From Tunturibacter gelidoferens (lineage in GTDB: Bacteria > Acidobacteriota > Terriglobia > Terriglobales > Acidobacteriaceae), in assembly GCF_040358255.1 (NCBI RefSeq), contig NZ_CP132938.1, positions 3,472,001 through 3,536,000 of the forward strand: a stretch of DNA of 64,000 bases. Reading direction: 5' to 3'. Positions within the stretch are counted from its first letter, which is position 1; each line of letters begins with the position of its first letter. A program made the position numbers and the translations under genes. Positions 24,888 to 34,100 of the stretch are shown here, in pieces. The notes under the pieces were generated by a model. It worked only from the letters and a program-made list of their open reading frames with translations. It was not told the origin of the DNA and searched no databases.

Positions 24888-26264
24888 CTACTTCATGTGA
24901 TCGAGGGTGAGGAGACGGTGGCGGGCCTCCCACTCCTCGTCCGGAAACTGGCCGTTTGCCACGGAGAGGAACTGTTTGTACAGGTCGGTCGCCTGTTTGG
25001 TGTGGTGCAGTTTGTCGTGCGCAGTTGCCGCAAGGAACAAGGATGACGGCGACTGTGGCAGCACTTTATCACGAATCGATAATGCTTGCAAGGTTGTTGT
25101 CGGGTCATTGTTTACGGACGCTGCGAAGGCCAGATGGCTGGCGGCCTGGGCGAGGTCGTCTTTGGTGGGGAAGTTGTCAGGCTGGGCGATGGCGCGTTTG
25201 AGGAGGGCTTCGGCGTCGGCGAAGTTTTTGAGGTGGATCTGGACATCGGCGCTGTCGTCGAGGAGGGTGGGATCCTGCGTGGATTTGACCAGGAGAGCGG
25301 CGTAGAGGGGGGCGGCCTGGTCGTACTGCTGGTTGCGGCTGTAAAGCCGGGCCAGGAGGCGGGTGATGGCGGCGTCTTCGGGGTGGGCGGCGTGGAGTTT
25401 GGCGGCGAGGGGGATGGCCTGGGTGGTCTTGCCCTGCTGCTCGTAGAGGCTGGCGAGCTGGGCGTTGAGGGTCGGGTTTTCGGGATCTTTGGCGAGGGCG
25501 GCGGTGAGGAGGGATTCGGCCTGGTCGGGGCGCTGCTGATGCAGGAGGAGATGGGTGAGGGCGGCTGTGGCGTCTTGATTTTGAGGGTCGACGGCGAGGA
25601 GGCGGCGGTAGGCGAGTTCGGCGGAGGTAGTGTCGCCGGAGGCCTCGGCGAGCTCGCCGGAGAGGAGGATGTCCTCGGGGGTCTCGGGGGTGATTTTGAT
25701 CGCGGAGAGGAGTTCGTCGCTGGCTGCGGCGGGGTTTGCGGTCTGGTCGATGCGGGCGAGGGCGCGGAAGGCGCGGCCTTTGAGGGCGGGGTTGTCGGTG
25801 GTGAGGGTGGTGGCTTTGAGGAGTTCGCTGTGGGCATCGGTGAGGCGGCCGCTTCGGGCCAGGAGGAGGCCGAGCGCGAGATGGGGGTCGAAGTAGGTGG
25901 GATCGGCGGTGATGGCGCGGCGGTAGGTGGACTCGGCGGCGGTTGTCTGGTTGAGGGCGTCCTGGGTGAAGGCGAGGTCGTAGAGGAGATGGGCGTCGTT
26001 GGGGGATTTTTCGGAGAGGGTGGTGAGGAGTTTGAGGGCGGTGGGGTAGTCCTGCTTGTCGAGGGCTTCGTTGGCCTGGGTGCGGAGGGGGTCTTGGGGT
26101 GCTGTCTTGGGTGCGGCGGTGGTGTCGATGGCCCCTGCCGGGAGCTGGGCGGCGATGGGCCGGGAGGTGAGCAGGAGGGCCAAAAATATATAGGCCGGCA
26201 AGAGAGAGAGGCCGCCATACAGCAAAGCCAGGTGCGTCGGTTTGTTGCTTCGTGCGTCTTGCAT
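24888..26264 (-). CDS. Membrane-anchored TPR-repeat protein
   Basis: 458 residues from the ATG at 26264, which has GGGGGAG 8 nt upstream; the frame is open a further 12 codons. A hydrophobic segment near the start (LALLYGGLSLLPAYIFLALLL) is a signal anchor. The rest is a run of about ten 34-residue TPR units, for example PNDAHLLYDLAFTQDALNQT, AAESTYRRAITADPTYFDPH and ALAKDPENPTLNAQLASLYE. TPR proteins are scaffolds for protein complexes. It heads a likely operon with two exported helical proteins, pointing to a periplasmic assembly or secretion role. Confidence 0.88.
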   Translation of the reverse strand: MQDARSNKPTHLALLYGGLSLLPAYIFLALLLTSRPIAAQLPAGAIDTTAAPKTAPQDPLRTQANEALDKQDYPTALKLLTTLSEKSPNDAHLLYDLAFTQDALNQTTAAESTYRRAITADPTYFDPHLALGLLLARSGRLTDAHSELLKATTLTTDNPALKGRAFRALARIDQTANPAAASDELLSAIKITPETPEDILLSGELAEASGDTTSAELAYRRLLAVDPQNQDATAALTHLLLHQQRPDQAESLLTAALAKDPENPTLNAQLASLYEQQGKTTQAIPLAAKLHAAHPEDAAITRLLARLYSRNQQYDQAAPLYAALLVKSTQDPTLLDDSADVQIHLKNFADAEALLKRAIAQPDNFPTKDDLAQAASHLAFAASVNNDPTTTLQALSIRDKVLPQSPSSLFLAATAHDKLHHTKQATDLYKQFLSVANGQFPDEEWEARHRLLTLDHMK

Positions 26265-26353
26265 TGCCGGTACTCCCCCTCCCACCCCAAAAGTGTGCAA
26301 AGTCTTCGATCCTGATGGTTTAGGTCTGGACTTTGTATAACTCCTTAAGTGCG

Positions 26354-26381
26354 GAAGCCCGGCCTGGGATGGCCGGGCTTC
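26354..26381. other. Strong isolated hairpin, possible sRNA or leader structure
   Basis: A perfect 11-bp GC-rich stem (GAAGCCCGGCC/GGCCGGGCTTC) with loop TGGGAT. It lies about 90 nt upstream of the TPR gene start, so on the minus strand it would be in that gene's 5' leader if transcription starts further right. A run of T-rich sequence follows on the plus strand only after 6 nt (CTTTCTCT). Confidence 0.4.
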
Positions 26382-26710
26382 AACAGCTTTCTCTGAATCA
26401 AGAATAACAGACGAGTCAAGAGGGTGCGGCTCGAGAATGCTACGACTCTACGTGTAGACGTATCTCATCTCCTGGCTGGTATACCCTCCAAAATCCGACA
26501 AAGCGGAAGTCGAAAACATGTTTGATATCGCACTTCAATAAGTGACTCGCCCTGTTGGCGTCAACCGAGGATCACGCCTGGGAAAGGTCGCCGGACACTG
26601 GCCGACTTACGGCTAGCCGTCTTGTTCAGTGAGTAAATGGGCGATCTATCAAGCGTCGGTCTAAGGGTTCAGAGACCAGGGAATGGAAATCCGACTCGCG
26701 ACAATACCAA

Positions 26711-26738
26711 TTGACATTCAACGGAAATCCACTACCAT
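26711..26738 (+). promoter_or_regulatory. Candidate promoter of the arsR-AHSA1-dinB operon
   Basis: TTGACA at 26711-26716 and TACCAT at 26733-26738, spacer 16 nt. The ATG at 26739 follows the -10 directly. Transcription would begin near 26745, where an in-frame GTG (26745-26747) exists, so the message may be leaderless. Confidence 0.45.
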
Positions 26739-27092
26739 ATGGTTGTGGATAGGTTAGGTACGACATTTGCAGCTTTGTCTGATCCGACGCGGCGGGCGAT
26801 GATTGAACGGCTCTCGCGTGGGCCTGCCTCAGTGCATGGATTGACGGAACCGTTTGCGCTCTCGCAGCAGATGATTTCAAAACATATTGCGTACCTGGTG
26901 CGGGCGCGGATTGTGATCAAGACCAAGCGTGGACGGGAGAGCGTATGCACGCTTAGGCCCGAGGCGATTAAAACAGTCAGCGACTGGGCGATCAGCTATC
27001 GCCGGTTCTGGGAAGAGAGTTTCGACAAGCTGGAAGCAGTTGTAAATCAGATGAAGAAAGAGGAGGTCAGAGATGACAAAAAACACGGTTAA
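26739..27092 (+). CDS. ArsR-family winged-helix transcriptional regulator
   Basis: 117 residues. LGTTFAALSDPTRRAMIERL is the classic ArsR start, followed by the recognition helices (ALSQQMISKHIAYLVRARIV) and the wing (KTKRGRESVCTL). There are no obvious metal-binding Cys clusters. This subtype, next to an AHSA1/SRPBCC protein, is common and usually autoregulates its operon. Translation may start at GTG 26745 rather than ATG 26739. The 3' end overlaps the next gene by 20 bp, so the two are coupled. Confidence 0.92.
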   Translation: MVVDRLGTTFAALSDPTRRAMIERLSRGPASVHGLTEPFALSQQMISKHIAYLVRARIVIKTKRGRESVCTLRPEAIKTVSDWAISYRRFWEESFDKLEAVVNQMKKEEVRDDKKHG

Positions 27093-27582
27093 CGAAGTTG
27101 AGCGGATGGTTGTCACAAGAGTTTTTGATGCCCCACGCGAGTTGGTTTGGAAGGCGTGGACAGACCCGAAGTACATCATGCAGTGGTGGGGACCGAAGGG
27201 TTTTACTTCGCCTGTTTGCAAGATGGATTTTCGCGTTGGAGGAAAGCTTCTCTGCTGCATGAGAGCGCCGGATGGGCAGGAGGGCTGGAATGCGGTTGAA
27301 TACCACGAGATTGTTCCCTACGAGAAGATCGTTTCCCTCATGTACTTTTCCGACTCGAAGGGAAACAAGATTGACCCTGCGGAATTAGGACTTGAAAATG
27401 AGGCCATAGACGGTGCGTACGACGTGACCCTCTTTGAGGATCTCGGAAACGGCAGGACGAGACTCACCCACATTGGAAATGAACCCATGGAGAGCGCGAA
27501 AAATAGCGGTCAACTGGAGGGCTGGAACGAGATACTCGATAAAGTTGCTGCAGTTGTTGCGGGGCTGACGCAGGCGAAATAA
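27073..27582 (+). CDS. SRPBCC/AHSA1-domain protein
   Basis: 169 residues with the START-like fold seen in activator of Hsp90 ATPase homologues: VTRVFDAPRELVWKAWTDPK, MQWWGPKGFTSPVCKMDFRVGG, and the C-terminal helix SGQLEGWNEILDKVAAVV. Such proteins have a hydrophobic ligand pocket; many bacterial ones have no known ligand. GAGG lies 9 nt before the ATG inside the end of the regulator gene. It is expressed with the ArsR regulator and a DinB-like protein. Confidence 0.92.
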   Translation: MTKNTVNEVERMVVTRVFDAPRELVWKAWTDPKYIMQWWGPKGFTSPVCKMDFRVGGKLLCCMRAPDGQEGWNAVEYHEIVPYEKIVSLMYFSDSKGNKIDPAELGLENEAIDGAYDVTLFEDLGNGRTRLTHIGNEPMESAKNSGQLEGWNEILDKVAAVVAGLTQAK

Positions 27583-27626
27583 GAAGCTGAAGGTTTGATT
27601 CGCGAAACTCAATCGTGGAGGAAGAA

Positions 27627-28190
27627 ATGAAAAGACTACCGTTTCTCGCTATCGTCCTGCTGGCATTCGCATTTGCCGCCCATGCCCAGGACACGATGAA
27701 GAAAGATGCAGCCGTCAAACCTGCCGATCCGGAATCGAAAGTCGTGCTCGATTCCTGGAATGAGATTGGCCGCAAGCTGACGGCGATGGCTGAAGATTTT
27801 CCCGAGGACAAATATGACTTCAAGCCGACACCTGAGCAGCGGAGTTTCGCCGAGCAGTTGCTGCACGCGGCGGGCTCATGCTACTACTTCACGAATCCTG
27901 CGATGGGGCAGAAGCCTCCCGCGGCAGAAGATCCGAAGCGCGACCAATACAAATCCAAGGCCGACATCGTTGCGTTCGTCAAGAAAGCCTTCGCCGATGG
28001 CGCAACCGCCATCCAGTCGAAAGGCGAAAAAGGCCTGATGACGGAGGTTGTTTATTACCCTCAGCAGAAAGCGCGCGTTATCGACATTGCATACGGCATC
28101 ATCGAGCATAGCGGAGAACACTACGGCCAGCTCGTTGTGTACTACCGCCTCGCAGGGCTCGTGCCGCCGGAGTCGCGGCCCAAGAAGTAA
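27627..28190 (+). CDS. Exported DinB-family protein
   Basis: 187 residues from the ATG at 27627 (GGAGGAAG just upstream). Signal peptide MKRLPFLAIVLLAFAFAAHAQ. The mature domain has the DinB/DfsB four-helix pattern: SWNEIGRKLTAMAEDFPEDKYDF, FAEQLLHAAGSCYYF, and a C-terminal IIEHSGEHYGQLVVYYRLAGLVPPESR. The His residues (LLHAAG, EHSGEHYGQ) match metal positions of DinB proteins. Export is unusual for DinB but recurrent in Acidobacteriota. It is the last gene of the ArsR operon. Confidence 0.9.
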   Translation: MKRLPFLAIVLLAFAFAAHAQDTMKKDAAVKPADPESKVVLDSWNEIGRKLTAMAEDFPEDKYDFKPTPEQRSFAEQLLHAAGSCYYFTNPAMGQKPPAAEDPKRDQYKSKADIVAFVKKAFADGATAIQSKGEKGLMTEVVYYPQQKARVIDIAYGIIEHSGEHYGQLVVYYRLAGLVPPESRPKK

Positions 28191-28448
28191 AGCTCAAGTT
28201 CGATCCTTCGATCTTCCACAGGGTGTCAATGAGTGCATTATCGCCGAGTCACTCATCGAGCACTCCAGGCCTTACGAGGCCCGTTCAATCCTCCAAGTTC
28301 CGGGCGGATTACGGGCAACTCGGAAGTTTCTCCGGGGCGCTCTAGTAAAGGCTACTTGCAATAACTGCTAATGCCTCGGCCTAGAGGTTGCTGCTGGTGT
28401 TCTCAGGAAGGGTTCTTCGTTGTTGGACAGTGCTTTTTGGGGTTGGAG

Positions 28449-28922
28449 CTATTTCTTTGCGCGTTGCTTTGATGGAGGATGGCTTCGTGTCTCGGCGATG
28501 GCTGCAAGATTCTTCTGCATCGCTTCGAGACGCTTGCGGCCTGGCCTCGATCCTTCTATGAGATGTTCAACGTTTATCAGGAACTCGGGCAGGTTCATCG
28601 CTTCGCGAAACTGCGCCAGATAGGGCTGAATTTTGGCGTATTGGAAGTACATCTCGGGGCAGGTGTTGTAGAGCAATTCGGCGTCGAGGGCACCGCTTGT
28701 TACAAAGGCGGCGACCATCTCCCAGTATCCGTAGACTTGAAGAACGAAGCTGCTCTGCCTGTTACCTGCACTGACGATCTGGATCAATTCGCTGGGTAGA
28801 AAATCGCCGCCGACGTAGGAGCGGGCTTCGCGCATGACCGTCTCCCGCCGGAGCTCATAGAGCTTCAGAATGAGTTCGGCCTGCTGAATGGCGTTGGCGG
28901 TCGCTGCGCTCTTTTTTTTCAT
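28449..28922 (-). CDS. Conserved hypothetical protein, 157 aa
   Basis: A soluble helical protein. It starts with a Lys/Ala-rich segment (MKKKSAATANAIQQAELILKL), then YELRRETVMREARSYVGGDF, SSFVLQVYGYWEMVAAFVTSG, NTCPEMYFQYAKIQPYLAQF and a basic C-terminus. The pattern resembles acidobacterial DUF4760-like proteins, but I am not certain. No signal peptide. It lies 63 bp upstream of the 679-aa exported protein's stop in opposite genomic order (both on the minus strand), so it may be a separate unit. Confidence 0.7.
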   Translation of the reverse strand: MKKKSAATANAIQQAELILKLYELRRETVMREARSYVGGDFLPSELIQIVSAGNRQSSFVLQVYGYWEMVAAFVTSGALDAELLYNTCPEMYFQYAKIQPYLAQFREAMNLPEFLINVEHLIEGSRPGRKRLEAMQKNLAAIAETRSHPPSKQRAKK

Positions 28923-28985
28923 CGGCTCTACGATAACAGCTGTCTGATTGCTGAGCAGGGATGATCCTGCGGAGGTCTGGTTTGT

Positions 28986-31025
28986 TCAATTGACCGGAGT
29001 TGCGTTGCGCTGATCCAGCGAGAGTGTGTTTGGCCCGGGCTTTAGTTGTATCGGGTGATCCCAGACGAGGGCCTGGTTGTTGTAGCGGGCTGAGATCATC
29101 AGATAGTAGGTTCCGGGAGAGACGCCGGGGAAGGTTCCGCTGCCGTTGGCGTCGGCGCGGATGGCGGAGGCGGCGTTTGCCTTGACCGCATCTAGAATCT
29201 TCTGGCAGTCGGGGGTGTGATTTCCGCAGGCGATGCCGAGAACTTTATAAGGGTTCGAACCCTGGGGAACTGCGATGCCTTGCTTGGCGAGTATGTCGGC
29301 GACGCTGTTGCGCAGAAGGGTGTAGGGATGTCCGGCGAGAGGGTTGGGAGCGCCGGGTTGTGGGGGGAGCCCGGAGACGATGGACAGAGTGGCGTTGCCG
29401 AGGGGCGCGGCAGAGGTGGAGAGGTTGCCGCCGCCGTTGGCTGGGGTTGCTGCTGGATTTCCAGCGGATGCTGCCGGACTTGCGGCCGATGCGAGCATGG
29501 TTGAAGCGCCGCCGCCCGAGGAGGGGATGGTCTTGCTGGGGGTGAGGGTGGCGAGGTTGCAGCTCTGTTCGAGCGGGGCGAAGGTGAAGTTGTCGTTGTT
29601 GTCCTGGCCGGTGACGATGCGTCCGTGGACCTGGTAGGGGCCGGAGTCGCCGGGGTCGAGTGAGCCGTCGGGCTTGATGATGAGGGCGAGGGGGTGATCG
29701 GGTGCGGCGATCTTGATGGCTACGCCGGTTGAGCCGGGCTCGACGGTGTAGGGATAGGCGCGGGCGGCATCGGGACCGCAGCCGAGGATGACGGCCTCGG
29801 GGAAGAACTGAACACTGAAGCCGGTGGAGGCCGCGAAGATGCCGTGCATGCGGATTCCGGGAGGGGTGGGTGGGCCTTTTTCGCCGCCGAACGCGGTCTT
29901 GAGGAGATCGGTTTGCATGGTCTGGATGCCTGTGCCGGCGCCCCTGGAGGAGAGGTTGATGGCGGGGCAGGTGGCGCGCTTGGGGACGAAGTTGGTGTAG
30001 CCGGGGGTGGATGCGCCTGCGACGTAGGTGCTGTTGGTGTGAGTGGTGGCGGCGTCGTATTGGCCGTTGCCCTGGTAGGTGAGCTGGGATTGGCCGTAGT
30101 TGCCGGTCTGGCTCTTATCGACCATTTCGTGGGTGGTGGTCTGGGAGGTTTCGGTGTGGCCGGGGGAGGAGCTACCTGGGGTGTAGCCGCCGGCGACTAC
30201 GCCGTCGATGGTGACGGGGCCGGGCGGCCCGGTGATGGTTTCAGTACCGTGGAGGGTGAGGACGAGGGGCCTGGGCCTGGTGTTGATGGTGAGGACAGCG
30301 TGACCGCCTTTGAAGTCGAGGGAGTAGGCCTCTTGATTGGGTGAGAGGAAGGAACAGTTGACGAGGACGCCGCCGTCGATGAAGTCGAGACGCCAGTGGC
30401 CGGGGCCTTCGAAGACTCCTGCCATGTCGGGGCCGGGGGTGGGCTCTTTGTTGGCGCCGGGGAGGACCTGGGAGAGCATCTGGCCGAAGGCTCCGAGGAG
30501 TGAGTTGCCGGTGCAGGTGGCGGGAAGTCTGCCGGAGGATACACAGCGGCGCATGGCGCGTTCTTCGGCGTTTTTGGGGGGAGCGGGTTGACCGTAGCCG
30601 CCGCCGGACTGGGCTTGTTGTTGCTGGATGGCGTTGAGCTGGTCGTTGGCCTTCTGGGCGTTGGCGTTGTAGGTGTCCTGCTGGCGCTTCTGGAAGGCCT
30701 GGGCCGCGGCGACCTGTTTGGCGGAAGGCTGGGTGCAGGTGGGGAAGAGCTTCTTCAGCGCTCCCTTGGTGACGTAGGTGTATTGCATGATGCCGTTTGC
30801 GAGGACGTGATCGGGATGGCCGACCATGCAGGTTGCGTTGTCGGAGGTGTCGCGGATGTTGCAGTTTTCAATGAACATGCGCTCGCCGCTGCAGACGTAG
30901 ATGACGCCGGGAAGGAGTGGATCGTTGGTTTGAGCGACGGCGACAGATAGAACGCACAAGCCAAATAAGGTTGCTGTGACTACTCGAAGGCTATGACGAC
31001 GTCGGTTCGGACAGGACGGACCCAT
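28986..31025 (-). CDS. Large exported protein of unknown function, 679 aa
   Basis: Signal peptide (VVTATLFGLCVLSVAVAQ) after a basic leader. The N-terminal third carries Cys-rich motifs (VICSGERMFIENCNIR-like region, TCMVGHPDHV) and a Gln/Asn coiled stretch. The middle has Gly/Pro/Thr low complexity (GGYTPGSSSPGHTETSQTTT). The C-terminal region has Ala/Gly-rich linkers and a small domain like a carboxypeptidase-regulatory or Ig-like fold (GVSPGTYYLMISARYNNQAL). The two repeats GPGHWRLDFIDGGVLVNCSF and GIFAASTGFSVQFFPEAVIL look like weakly related beta domains. Likely a surface or periplasmic structural protein; no family recognised. Confidence 0.75.
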   Translation of the reverse strand: MGPSCPNRRRHSLRVVTATLFGLCVLSVAVAQTNDPLLPGVIYVCSGERMFIENCNIRDTSDNATCMVGHPDHVLANGIMQYTYVTKGALKKLFPTCTQPSAKQVAAAQAFQKRQQDTYNANAQKANDQLNAIQQQQAQSGGGYGQPAPPKNAEERAMRRCVSSGRLPATCTGNSLLGAFGQMLSQVLPGANKEPTPGPDMAGVFEGPGHWRLDFIDGGVLVNCSFLSPNQEAYSLDFKGGHAVLTINTRPRPLVLTLHGTETITGPPGPVTIDGVVAGGYTPGSSSPGHTETSQTTTHEMVDKSQTGNYGQSQLTYQGNGQYDAATTHTNSTYVAGASTPGYTNFVPKRATCPAINLSSRGAGTGIQTMQTDLLKTAFGGEKGPPTPPGIRMHGIFAASTGFSVQFFPEAVILGCGPDAARAYPYTVEPGSTGVAIKIAAPDHPLALIIKPDGSLDPGDSGPYQVHGRIVTGQDNNDNFTFAPLEQSCNLATLTPSKTIPSSGGGASTMLASAASPAASAGNPAATPANGGGNLSTSAAPLGNATLSIVSGLPPQPGAPNPLAGHPYTLLRNSVADILAKQGIAVPQGSNPYKVLGIACGNHTPDCQKILDAVKANAASAIRADANGSGTFPGVSPGTYYLMISARYNNQALVWDHPIQLKPGPNTLSLDQRNATPVN

Positions 31026-31131
31026 AATATCCCCCTGGGTTTTCTGAGGTGCGTGGCCCGGAGCCTGGGGAGGAGAGGAATCTGATACTAGACCGATGGA
31101 ACGCGAAAGAGCAAGCGAGGGATGCTGTGGG

Positions 31132-34100
31132 CTACGCGGTGGTCTGGAGTTCTGGTTCGGCTTTCGGGGCGGCGAGGTTGAGGACGCGGGCGAGCCAGTG
31201 GCCGGTGTGGGAGGCGGGGTTGGCGGCGATCTCTTCGGGGGTGCCTACGGCGACGATCTGGCCGCCTCCGCTGCCGCCCTCGGGGCCCATGTCGATGACC
31301 CAGTCGGCGGATTTGATGACGTCGAGGTTGTGCTCGATGACGAGGAGGGAGCCTCCGCCTTCGATGAGTTTTCGGAAGGCGGCGAGGAGTTTGGCTACGT
31401 CGTCGAAGTGGAGGCCGGTGGTTGGCTCGTCGAGGATGTAGAGGGTGCGGCTGCGTGCTTTGGCGGCGGTGTCGTTGACGCTGCGATTGGTGATGGAGCG
31501 AGCGGTGGCGAGGTGCGAGGCTAGCTTGACGCGCTGGGCTTCGCCGCCTGAGAGCGTGGTGGCGGACTGGCCGAGACGGACGTACCCGAGACCGACTTCG
31601 TCGAGGACGTAGAGCTTGTCGACGATCTTTGGATGGCCTGCAAAGTAAACAAGAGCTTCTTTGACGGTCATGTTGAGAACGTCGTGGATGTTTTTGCCTT
31701 TGTAGCGGATGTCGAGGATGCTGGATTTGTAACGAGTTCCGTTGCATTCTTCGCAGGGGAGTTCAATATCGGCAAGGAACTGCATCTCGACGGTGACGGT
31801 GCCGTCGCCTTCGCAGACGTCGCAGCGGCCGCCGGGGACGTTGAAGGAGAAGTGGCCCGGGCCGAAACCTTTGCGCTTGGCGTCGGGCTGCGCACTGAAG
31901 AGGCCGCGGATGTCGTCGAAGGCTTTGATATATGTAACCGGATTGGATCGCGGGGTGCGACCGATGGGGGACTGGTCGACGAGGATGACGTCGTTGAGGT
32001 GTTGGGTGCCAGAGAGTTCGCGGTAGAGATGCGCGGGATCGGCGCCTTCGGTTTGGCCGAGAGCCTGCATGAGGGCGCGGTACAGGACTTGATGGACGAT
32101 GGTGGATTTGCCGGAGCCGCTGACGCCGGTGACGCAGCAGAGCAGGCCGAGGGGGATGTCGATGTCGACGCCGCGGAGGTTGTGGATGCGGGCTCCGGTG
32201 AGCTTGAGGTGCTCGCGGCCGGGTTCGCGGCGGTGCTTCGGGATGGGGATGGTGAGGCGGCCGGAGAGGTACTTTCCTGTGATGGAGTTCGGGTCAGCGG
32301 TGACTTCGGCGACGGTGCCTGCGGCGAGGAGATGGCCGCCGAGTTCGCCTGCGCCGGGGCCGAGGTCGAGAAGGTGATCGGCGGCACGGATGACGTCGGG
32401 GTCGTGCTCGACGACGAGGATGGTGTTGCCGAGGTCGCGAAGGTCTTTCATGATGCTGATGAGCTTGGCAGTGTCTCGGGTGTGGAGGCCGATGCTGGGC
32501 TCGTCGAGGACGTAGAGGGCTCCGACTAGGCGGGAGCCTAGCGAGGTTGCGAGTTGAATGCGCTGTGCTTCGCCGCCGGAGAGGGTGGAGCTTAGGCGGT
32601 CGAGGGTGAGGTAGTCGAGGCCGACCTGATGGAGGAAGTGAACGCGCTGCCGGACCTCTTCGAGGATCTTGCCGGCAACTTCTAATTGTGCCGGTGTGAG
32701 TTGCAAATTATCGAAGAACTGCTGGGCGCCGGTGATGGTGAGGGCGGAGGTCTCGCAGATGTTCTGGGCTGGACCATTTTGAGGCGCGATGAGGACGGCG
32801 CGAGCTTCGGCGCGGAGGCGTTGGCCGCGGCAGTCGGGGCAGAGGGCGTAGCCGCGATATTTGGAGAGGAAGACGCGGACGTGGAGCTTGTATTTTTTGC
32901 GTTCGAGCGCGGCGAAGAAGCCGCGAATCCCGGGGAAGGTGCTGTTGCCGTCTTCGATGAAGGCTTGCTGTGCGGGAGTGAGGTCGTACCAGGGGACGTC
33001 GGTGGGGATGCCGGCGGCTTTGGCAGCGCGCTTCATCTCGCCGTGGTGCGGGCGATATTTGGTGGTGGTCCAGGGGGCGATGGCGCCTTCGTCGAGGGTC
33101 TTGGATTTGTCGGGGATGATGAGGTTGGGGTCGAAGTCGATGGTGTTGCCGAAGCCCTGGCAGCGGGGGCAGGCGCCGTAGGGATTGTTGAAGGAGAAGA
33201 GGCGCGGCTCGGGCTCGCGATAGGCGCGGTGGCAGGTGGTGCATTCGAACGCGGCGGAGAAACGGAGGTTGGGTGAGGTGCTCAGCGAAAATGCGGGGGT
33301 CTCTCCACTCCCCCTCGACTCCGCTCGGGGTTCGGTCGAGATGACGGCTTCAGGGGAAGGAACGGTGTGGAACTGGACTTCGCCGGATTCGCGGTAGCCG
33401 GTCTCGATGGCGTCTACGATGCGGGCGCGACTGTCGGGGCTGATGGAGAGGCGATCGATGAGAGCGAAGATGGGTTGGGTGAAGTCGAGTTCGAGGAGGG
33501 ATTCGGGGGTGGAGAACTCTACTATTTTGCCGGACTGGTAGAGGCGGTTGTAGCCGCGGCGACGGAGTTCGGTGAGGCGCTCTTTGAGGCTGTCGGTGAG
33601 AGTGAGGGTCTCGGGTGCTGCGGATTTTGTGTTTTTTGAAGATTTTTTTGTTGCGGTCTTCTTTGATTTGGGGACTTCGGCTTCTGGCTCCGGGGTTGCA
33701 ATCTGCATGGGCTCGAGTTTGACCTCGGCGCGGACGATGGGGAAGAGGACGTAGGTGCGGGTGCCTTCGGGGAGAGCGAAGAGGGTGGTGACGATTTCGT
33801 CTACGGTGTCGTGTTTGACGATGCCGCCGCAGTGGAGGCAGGTGACGGTGCCGCAGCGGGCGTAGAGGAGTCGGAGGTAGTCGTAGATTTCCGTTGCGGT
33901 GGCGACGGTGGAGCGTGGGTTGCGGGTCTGGTTTTTTTGCTTGATGGCGATGGCGGGGGCGAGGCCGTCCATGTGGTCGACGTCGGGTTTTTCGATCCGC
34001 TCGAGGAACTGGCGAGCGTAGGCAGAGAGCGATTCGACGTAGCGGCGCTGGCCTTCGGCGTAGACGGTGTCGAAGGCGAGGGAGGATTTGCCGGAGCCGC

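Larger units (their letters stand above)
26265..26738. other. 474-bp divergent intergenic region
   Basis: Separates the TPR gene (leftward) from the ArsR-type gene (rightward). It contains a strong hairpin at 26354-26381 and a promoter-like TTGACA at 26711. No gene with coding character was found. Confidence 0.5.

Noticed and set aside
25086-26315. 409-codon plus-strand ORF opposite the TPR gene
   Set aside because: Gly/Glu/Val-rich antisense shadow; the minus-strand frame has clear TPR motifs.
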